Shown here: positions 58,955 through 64,000 of the stretch, one piece after another
Position numbering within the stretch: position 1 is the stretch's first letter
Layout: every line of letters starts with the position of its first letter
Assembly (NCBI GenBank): GCA_963798705.1
Contig: CAWCTW010000003.1
Location: 186,001 to 250,000 of the forward strand
Origin: AC-56 sp963798705
Lineage (GTDB): Bacteria > Actinomycetota > Thermoleophilia > Solirubrobacterales > 70-9
Reading direction: 5' to 3'
Length of the DNA stretch: 64,000 bases
Translations under genes and position numbers: made by a program
Notes under the pieces: generated by a model
The model's database searches: none
Seen by the model: the letters and a program-made list of their open reading frames with translations, nothing else
What the model was told of the DNA's origin: nothing

Positions 58955-59712
58955 TATCGCTGCGACTCGCTGCGATCGATCCGAGCCGCCCCGCCGAGGT
59001 AGAGCTCCGCCACCTTGGCGTCGTCGAGCAGCTCCTGCCCGGTCCCCTCGAAGCGGTTGGCGCCGACGTCGAGCACGTAGCCCCGGCTGGACATCCCGAG
59101 CGCCCGGCGTGCGTTCTGCTCCACCATGACCACCGTCACGCCGGCGCGGTTGATGTCCGCGATCTTCTCGAAGATCGCCTCCACGAAGGCAGGGGCGAGC
59201 CCGGCCGAGGGCTCGTCGAGGAGCAGAACATGTGGATCCGGCATGAGCGCCCGAGCCATGGCGAGCATCTGGCGCTCGCCGCCGCTCATCGTCCCGGCGG
59301 TCTGGGAGCGGCGCTCTCCGAGCCGCGGGAAGAGCTCGTACATCCTCTGGATCGCATCGTTCGTGCGTGAGCGCTCGATGGAGCCGATCTCGAGGTTCTC
59401 CTCGACCGTGAGGCTCTGGAAGACGTTGTCGAGCTGGGGGACATAGCTCAAGCCCAGCCGGGTGATCTCGTGCGTGTGGCGGCCGCTGATCTCCTCACCC
59501 CGGAACAGCACCCGCCCGTGGCGGGGGTGCAGGAGCCCGAATACCGTCTTCACCAGGGTGGACTTCCCGGCTCCGTTGGGGCCGATCACGGTGACGATCT
59601 CCCCCTCCCGGACGCTGATCGTGACGCCGTTCAGGATGTCGACCTCGGAGACGTATCCGGCCACGAGCTCCTCGGTTGCGAGGAGAGCCCCGTTCGTGGA
59701 ATCGGCAGTCAC
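58954..59712 (-). CDS. livF: Branched-chain amino acid ABC transporter ATP-binding protein LivF
   Basis: A 252-residue ABC ATPase. Walker A GPNGAGKS, Q-loop YVPQLDNVF, signature MSGGERQML, Walker B VLLLDEPSAG and switch His (replaced by Gln in MVEQN, normal for LivF). It powers the transporter with LivG. Its ATG overlaps the livG stop (ATGA). Confidence 0.94.
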   Translation of the reverse strand: MTADSTNGALLATEELVAGYVSEVDILNGVTISVREGEIVTVIGPNGAGKSTLVKTVFGLLHPRHGRVLFRGEEISGRHTHEITRLGLSYVPQLDNVFQSLTVEENLEIGSIERSRTNDAIQRMYELFPRLGERRSQTAGTMSGGERQMLAMARALMPDPHVLLLDEPSAGLAPAFVEAIFEKIADINRAGVTVVMVEQNARRALGMSSRGYVLDVGANRFEGTGQELLDDAKVAELYLGGAARIDRSESQR

Positions 59713-60533
59713 CGGTCCGGTTCCCCGGCGATCTTCGCGGACCCCAGGTAAGCGTCGATGACGGCCTTGTCGGCGCGCACCTCGTGAGGCTCCCCGTCGG
59801 CGATCACGCGCCCCTCCGCCATCACGATCACGCGATCGGAGTGGTTCATGACGACCTCCATGTCGTGCTCGATGAACAGGATGCTCACCCCGTGCTCGGC
59901 GCGCAGTCGCTGCATGTGGTCGAGCAGCCGGTGCCCGAGCGTCGGATTGATCCCGGCCATCGGCTCGTCGAGGAGCAACAGCCTGGGCCGTGTCATCAAC
60001 GCCCGGGCCAGCTCGAGCAGCTTGCGCTGCCCCCCCGACAGGGTGCCCGCGTATTCGGCAGCGAGCTTCGCCAGGCCGAACGCCTCCAGCAGCTCCATTC
60101 CCTGGTCGTGGACCTCGGCCTCCCGCCGCCGGACCGCGCCGGGGCGCAGGATCACGTTGCGAAGCCGCTCCCCCGGCTGGTCCGGGGCAGCAAGCGTCAT
60201 GTTGTCGATCACCGGCATCCGGGCCAGCGCCTTCGTGATCTGGAACGTCCGGACCATTCCCAGTCGCGCCACCGAGTGGGGAGCCATGCCCAGGATCGAG
60301 TGCCCGTTGAACTCGGCTCGACCGGCGTCGGGCCTGTAGAAGCCGGTGATCACGTTGAAGAACGTCGTCTTGCCCGCGCCGTTGGGGCCGATCAGGGCGC
60401 TGATCGAGCCCTCGCGGACGTTCAAGGTCGCGCCGTTGACGGCCCGGATGCCACCGAAGCGTTTCACGACCTCGGTCGCGGCGAGTATCGAGCGACCGTT
60501 CGCGTCCCCGTTGCTCGCGCCGGCCTCATTCAC
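59709..60533 (-). CDS. livG: Branched-chain amino acid ABC transporter ATP-binding protein LivG
   Basis: A 274-residue ABC ATPase with Walker A GPNGAGKT, the LivG extension RTFQITKALARMPVIDNMTLAA, signature LSGGQRKLLELARAL, Walker B LLLLDEP and the switch His in FIEHDMEVVMNHSDRVIVM. It forms the nucleotide-binding pair with LivF. Overlaps livM by eight bases. Confidence 0.94.
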   Translation of the reverse strand: MNEAGASNGDANGRSILAATEVVKRFGGIRAVNGATLNVREGSISALIGPNGAGKTTFFNVITGFYRPDAGRAEFNGHSILGMAPHSVARLGMVRTFQITKALARMPVIDNMTLAAPDQPGERLRNVILRPGAVRRREAEVHDQGMELLEAFGLAKLAAEYAGTLSGGQRKLLELARALMTRPRLLLLDEPMAGINPTLGHRLLDHMQRLRAEHGVSILFIEHDMEVVMNHSDRVIVMAEGRVIADGEPHEVRADKAVIDAYLGSAKIAGEPDR

Positions 60534-61539
60534 CGAGCACCATCTCCTCCCGCTTGCCGAACATCCCCTGCGGGCGAAACGCCATGAGCAGGATCAGAAT
60601 CAACCCAACGATGAAGAAGCGAAGCGACGCGATCTGAGTCTCGGAGATCGGCAGCTCGACAAATCGCGTCCCCTCGAGAACCGCCCAGAAGATCACCCCT
60701 CCCGCCAGCACGCCCCAGTAGCTGGCAAGGCCACCCAGCACGAGCACGCCGTAGGCGAAGAACGTGACCAGCGGCTGGTAGTCCTCCGGATGGATCGTCG
60801 CCAGGTCGAGGGCAAGGAAGAATCCGGCGACCGCGCCGATCGCGGCCGCGATCGCCAGCGACTGGAGCTTGGCCACGAACGTGTTCTTCCCCAGTGCCTC
60901 GGCGGCGTCCTCATCCTCACGGATCGCCCGCAGAACCCGTCCCCACGGCGAGCCCTGGATGAAGTTCAGGGCAATGGTCACCACGAGGACAGTCAGCCAC
61001 ACGACGATCAACAGGGGCGCCAGCGACTCCGGGTTGCTCCAGCCGATGCTCTCGAACCAGCCCTCGATCGTCCCCGACAGGTTCGTCCACGCGTCGTTGT
61101 AGCAGGCGCCGGCCCCGCCCTCGGAGCAGAAGAGCCCCTGGTTACCGCCGGTCAGGCCGCGAGCGTTCTGGGCGATGATGCGCACGATCTCGGCCAGAGC
61201 GATCGTCGCGATCGCGAAGTAGTCCGCGCGCAGGCGCAGGGAGGGGAGCCCGACGAGGAGCCCGAAGCCGATGGCGATCAGCATCGCCAGCGGGAGCGAG
61301 AGCCAGAACGAGAAGCCGGCCTTCAGGACCAGGATCGCCATCGAGTAGGCGCCCACCGCCATGAAGCCCGCGGCACCGAAGTTGGTCATCCCGGTGTAGC
61401 CGACGTTGAGCTGCAACCCCAGCGCAACGAGCACGTAGACGCCTGCAAGCACTCCCACGCCGACCCAGAAGCCGGTGTCCGTGAGGAAGTTGAGGGTGAC
61501 GCCCAGCGAGGCGATCGAGTGTGGGTCCACCGGGGCCAT
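60526..61539 (-). CDS. livM: Branched-chain amino acid ABC transporter permease LivM
   Basis: A 337-residue permease with about eight helices. The family motif FGAAGFMAVGAYSMAIL, the EAA-like loop GLPSLRLRADYFAIATIALAEI and the C-terminal ASYWGVLAGGVIFW / LILILLMAFRPQGMFGKR are present. It forms the channel with LivH. The gene is separated by only six bases from livH. Confidence 0.92.
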   Translation of the reverse strand: MAPVDPHSIASLGVTLNFLTDTGFWVGVGVLAGVYVLVALGLQLNVGYTGMTNFGAAGFMAVGAYSMAILVLKAGFSFWLSLPLAMLIAIGFGLLVGLPSLRLRADYFAIATIALAEIVRIIAQNARGLTGGNQGLFCSEGGAGACYNDAWTNLSGTIEGWFESIGWSNPESLAPLLIVVWLTVLVVTIALNFIQGSPWGRVLRAIREDEDAAEALGKNTFVAKLQSLAIAAAIGAVAGFFLALDLATIHPEDYQPLVTFFAYGVLVLGGLASYWGVLAGGVIFWAVLEGTRFVELPISETQIASLRFFIVGLILILLMAFRPQGMFGKREEMVLGE

Positions 61540-61545
61540 CGGCGG

Positions 61546-62556
61546 CTAGACCGCCTTCGCCTTGCCGAAGATTCCCTGCGGGCGGACGATCAACGCCACG
61601 ATCAGCGCCGCGAACCCCACGGCGATCTTCCAACGGGAGTCGATGAACAGCGTCGACCACTCGGTGACGAGCCCCAGGAGCATTCCCCCGGCTAATGCCC
61701 CGTAGGCATCTCCGATCCCGCCGAGGATGACGGCCGCGAAGATCGGCAGCAGGAGCTGGAAGCCGAGCTCCGGGCTCAGCGACGTGATCGCCGCCGCCAT
61801 CACCCCGGCAAGTCCGGCGAGGGCGCCGGCGAAGATCCACGTGTAAATAATGACCCTCCGGGTATCGATCCCGGCCGTCTCGGCGAGCTCGAGGTCATCC
61901 GCCAGAGCGCGCATCCGCTTGCCCAGCATGGTCTGGCGGAGCATGAGTCCGACGGCTATCAGCACCACGAAGCCGACCGCGATCACGATCAGCTGCGTGC
62001 GCCCGATCCGAAGGCCGAGAAAGCTCACGGTGGCGGTCGTGTTGACGTCGAGCAGCTTGATGTCCGTCCCCCAGAAGAACTGGACGACAGACCGGATCAC
62101 GAGCGCGAGGCCGATCGACATCAGCAGCAGCTGGAGCAGCCCGGCTCGCCGGGCCCGCATCGGCCCCCACATGACCAGCTCGAAGAAGACGGCGAGCACG
62201 GCGGTGGCGATCATCGCGACCACGACTCCCACGACCAGGGGCAGCCCCCACGTGACGTTGACGAGGTATGCCATGTACGCGCCGAACGTGAGGAAGTCGC
62301 CGTGCGCGAAGTTGACCAGCCGCAGGATCCCGTACACCAGCGTCAGGCCGACCGCGCCCAGAGCGTAGATGGCGCCGAGCGACAGTCCGCTGAGTCCGGT
62401 CTGAGCGACATCGTGCAGGCCCTTCGCGATGATCATCACGATCACCGCGGCGGCGATCAAGACCAGGGCCGCAAGGGCCGGCCGGCGATCGGCCGCATCT
62501 CGCAGGCGGCGCCAGAGATTGACCTCCGCACCGATGGTGAGGGATCGAGCCTCCAT
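61546..62556 (-). CDS. livH: Branched-chain amino acid ABC transporter permease LivH
   Basis: A 336-residue permease with about eight helices, including the LivH motif GLSLGAIYALGAVGLTLVYGILRLVNFAHGDFLTFGAYMAY. Its C-terminus, VALIVRPQGIFGKAKAV, echoes that of LivM. First gene of the livHMGF operon, divergent from threonine dehydratase. The first 35 residues are hydrophilic and basic, a little longer than in E. coli LivH. Confidence 0.92.
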   Translation of the reverse strand: MEARSLTIGAEVNLWRRLRDAADRRPALAALVLIAAAVIVMIIAKGLHDVAQTGLSGLSLGAIYALGAVGLTLVYGILRLVNFAHGDFLTFGAYMAYLVNVTWGLPLVVGVVVAMIATAVLAVFFELVMWGPMRARRAGLLQLLLMSIGLALVIRSVVQFFWGTDIKLLDVNTTATVSFLGLRIGRTQLIVIAVGFVVLIAVGLMLRQTMLGKRMRALADDLELAETAGIDTRRVIIYTWIFAGALAGLAGVMAAAITSLSPELGFQLLLPIFAAVILGGIGDAYGALAGGMLLGLVTEWSTLFIDSRWKIAVGFAALIVALIVRPQGIFGKAKAV

Positions 62557-62599
62557 CTCCCATCGGGATCGTATGCCTCCGGGGTGGTCTGCATGACGG

Positions 62600-62620
62600 T
62601 AGACCGCCGCCGAGGGTCTA
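62600..62620. promoter_or_regulatory. Inverted repeat between livH and the threonine dehydratase gene
   Basis: TAGACC (62600-62605) and GGTCTA (62615-62620) form an inverted repeat with a nine-base spacer, and another GGTCT lies at 62586-62590. The right arm overlaps a TACCCT box six bases before the dehydratase ATG, a possible leaderless -10. A regulator binding here could affect both directions. Confidence 0.4.
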
Positions 62621-62630
62621 CCCTGGAGCG

Positions 62631-63875
62631 ATGGGTGCGTTGCGATCCGGCACCATCGATGAGGTGGTCACCCCGGCGGCGGTCGCTCGTGCCGCACGGC
62701 TCATCGCCCGCGAGGTCCGCGAGACACCCGTTCTGCCCGCCGGTGAGCTCTCACGCCGGGTCGGCGCCTCGGTGGTGGTGAAGGCCGAGTGTCTCCAGTT
62801 CACCGGCTCGTTCAAGGTGCGGGGGGCCTTCCACAAGATCAGTCGCCTGAGCCGATCCAAGCTTCGGTCCGGTGTGGTGGCCGCCAGCGCCGGGAACCAT
62901 GCCCAGGCCGTCGCGCTCGCGGCCGATCGAGCCGGCGCGCACGCCGACATCTTCATGCCCGCCGCGGCGCCGCTGGCCAAGGTCGCGGCGGTTCGAAGCT
63001 ACGGAGGCGAGGTGCGCCTGATCGACGGCTCCTACCACGAGGCGGCGGAGGCCGCACGGGAGTTCGCCGAACGAGAGGACGGAGCCTTGATCCACCCGTT
63101 CGATGACCCCGACATAGTGGCCGGACAGGGAACCGTCGGCCTGGAGATCACGCGCCAGGTTCCGACGGCGCGGCAAGTGGTGGTCCCGCTGGGGGGTGGC
63201 GGACTGGCGGCGGGGACGGCGATCGCGGTCAAGTCGCGGCTTCCCGGCGCGAGGGTGATCGGCGTCCAGGCCGAGGCCTGCTCACCGTACGCCGACTCGG
63301 CGGCCGCACGGAGGCCGATCGGCACTCGGTCGACCAACACGATCTGCGACGGGATCGCCGTCAAGCGACCCGGCGAGTTGACGCTGCCGCTCGTGGAGCG
63401 TTATCTGGACGACATCGCGGCGGTGTCCGACGACGAGGTCGCACAGGCGATGGTGCTGCTGCTGGAGCGCTCGAAGCTCGTCGTCGAGGGCGCCGGCGCG
63501 GTTGGGGTGGCAGCGCTGCTGGCTGGAAAGATCGAGCCCGCGGCCGATGGCGACACCTGCGTCGTCCTATCCGGTGGCAACGTCGATGCGTCGCGCCTCG
63601 CGGAGTGCATCCGCCTGGGAGAGACGGCCGCCGGGCGTCGCCTGGTGATCTGGACGGTCGTGCCCGACCGTCCCGGGGCGCTCGCCGCCCTCCTGCGGAT
63701 CGTCGCCGAGCATGGAGCCAACGTGGTCGACGTGGAGCACATCCGCGAGGGGGTGGAGCTTCACGTCCGCGAGACCGCGATCGAGCTCGTCTTGCAGACC
63801 AACGGCCGTTCTCACAACGACGTCATCCTCGAAGCGATTCGCGCCGAGGGCTTCGCCGCCCGCCCCGAGCGCTGA
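62631..63875 (+). CDS. ilvA: Threonine dehydratase (threonine ammonia-lyase), PLP, with ACT domain
   Basis: A 414-residue fold-type II PLP enzyme deaminating threonine to 2-oxobutanoate, entry to isoleucine. PLP Lys62 in FTGSFKVRGA, phosphate loop SAGNHAQAVAL, the glycine loop VVPLGGGGLAAGTAIAV, EGAGAVGVAALLAG and cofactor Ser in VLSGGNVD. C-terminal residues 330-405 form one ACT domain (WTVVPDRPGALAALLRIVAEHG), suggesting feedback control by an amino acid. The length and ACT placement could also fit the catabolic tdcB-like group. Its neighbour is the livHMGF operon, which fits branched-chain amino acid metabolism. Confidence 0.93.
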   Translation: MGALRSGTIDEVVTPAAVARAARLIAREVRETPVLPAGELSRRVGASVVVKAECLQFTGSFKVRGAFHKISRLSRSKLRSGVVAASAGNHAQAVALAADRAGAHADIFMPAAAPLAKVAAVRSYGGEVRLIDGSYHEAAEAAREFAEREDGALIHPFDDPDIVAGQGTVGLEITRQVPTARQVVVPLGGGGLAAGTAIAVKSRLPGARVIGVQAEACSPYADSAAARRPIGTRSTNTICDGIAVKRPGELTLPLVERYLDDIAAVSDDEVAQAMVLLLERSKLVVEGAGAVGVAALLAGKIEPAADGDTCVVLSGGNVDASRLAECIRLGETAAGRRLVIWTVVPDRPGALAALLRIVAEHGANVVDVEHIREGVELHVRETAIELVLQTNGRSHNDVILEAIRAEGFAARPER

Positions 63876-63883
63876 CGCGCGAG

Positions 63884-64000
63884 TCAGGCCGCCGCCCGGC
63901 GCGCAAGCCGGCGGCGAAGCGGCGACGGGGGCCGGTGGATAGCGGTGTGCTCAGCCATGTCGCGGGCGCGGATCCGTAGGAGCTCGGCCACGTCGCCGCT
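63884..64000 (-). CDS. Possible C-terminal end of a reverse-strand gene
   Basis: Reverse-strand codons read through to a TGA with a plausible helical C-terminus (DVAELLRIRARDMAEHTAIH, then PPSPLRRRLARRAAA). It would be convergent with the threonine dehydratase gene, eight bases apart. Only 38 residues are in the window, and the codon usage is plausible but not conclusive. Identity unknown. Confidence 0.35.
   Translation of the reverse strand, partial: SGDVAELLRIRARDMAEHTAIHRPPSPLRRRLARRAAA

Overview
The window is high-GC, gene-dense bacterial chromosome with an actinobacterial gene set and order: tilS-hpt-ftsH-folP-folB-folK, then coaX-dus-greA-lysS and clpC. Three things make a deep-branching actinobacterium of the Thermoleophilia (Solirubrobacterales/Gaiellales) type the best guess: an NTF2-like protein of the MSQENVE kind, many -10-like TANNNT boxes 6-9 nt before start codons (probable leaderless transcripts), and a dense set of acyl-CoA genes. 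This placement is inference. No phage, plasmid, insertion sequence, CRISPR array, rRNA or convincing tRNA was seen; most of the window reads as core genome. Layout. 1-8.6 kb: two cold-shock proteins flank small stress or membrane proteins, an MFS exporter with its MerR regulator and a palindromic site, an orphan branched-chain amino acid binding lipoprotein, an SCP2-alpha/beta hydrolase, and an FMN 2-hydroxyacid oxidase that seems to start at ATT. 8.7-13.1 kb: topoisomerase IB, a rhodanese remnant, an MBL-fold protein, an acyl-CoA dehydrogenase and a partly decayed NTF2-like locus. 13.2-19.6 kb: a 1232-residue zinc-ribbon/adenylate cyclase/ATPase/TPR protein followed by an alpha/beta-hydrolase-fold protein lacking its triad, then an ArsA-type ATPase. 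19.7-25.4 kb: a lipoprotein, an aldo/keto reductase, two cation exchangers, a cupin and small proteins. 25.5-31.3 kb: beta-oxidation genes (acyl-CoA dehydrogenase; a FadB-like enzyme split over two genes in permuted order), PadR-SRPBCC and a sirtuin. 32.2-35 kb: a large secreted cell-wall hydrolase. 35.2-38.5 kb: a compact five-gene operon that looks lipid-related (two coiled-coil phasin-like proteins, epimerase, PlsC-like acyltransferase, SCP2 protein). 38.5-40 kb: a MerR-HTH/cyclase protein with a long structured leader. 40-55.5 kb: the housekeeping block of tRNA modification, purine salvage, FtsH, folate, CoA, GreA, LysRS and ClpC, interrupted by a secreted S1 protease. 55.6-64 kb: an ArsR/MFS pair, a branched-chain amino acid ABC system (binding protein facing livHMGF) and threonine dehydratase. 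How the genes work together. Acyl-CoA dehydrogenases, the split FadB enzyme, SCP2 proteins and the acyltransferase operon point to active fatty-acid and lipid turnover. The Liv transporter sits next to threonine dehydratase, joining branched-chain amino acid uptake to their metabolism. Two class III cyclase proteins suggest cyclic-nucleotide signalling. Beyond the genes, the intergenic DNA holds several families of small palindromic repeats that occur more than once in the window, and a greA leader with a promoter-like box directly followed by a terminator. All functions are inferred from sequence alone; no database search was run.
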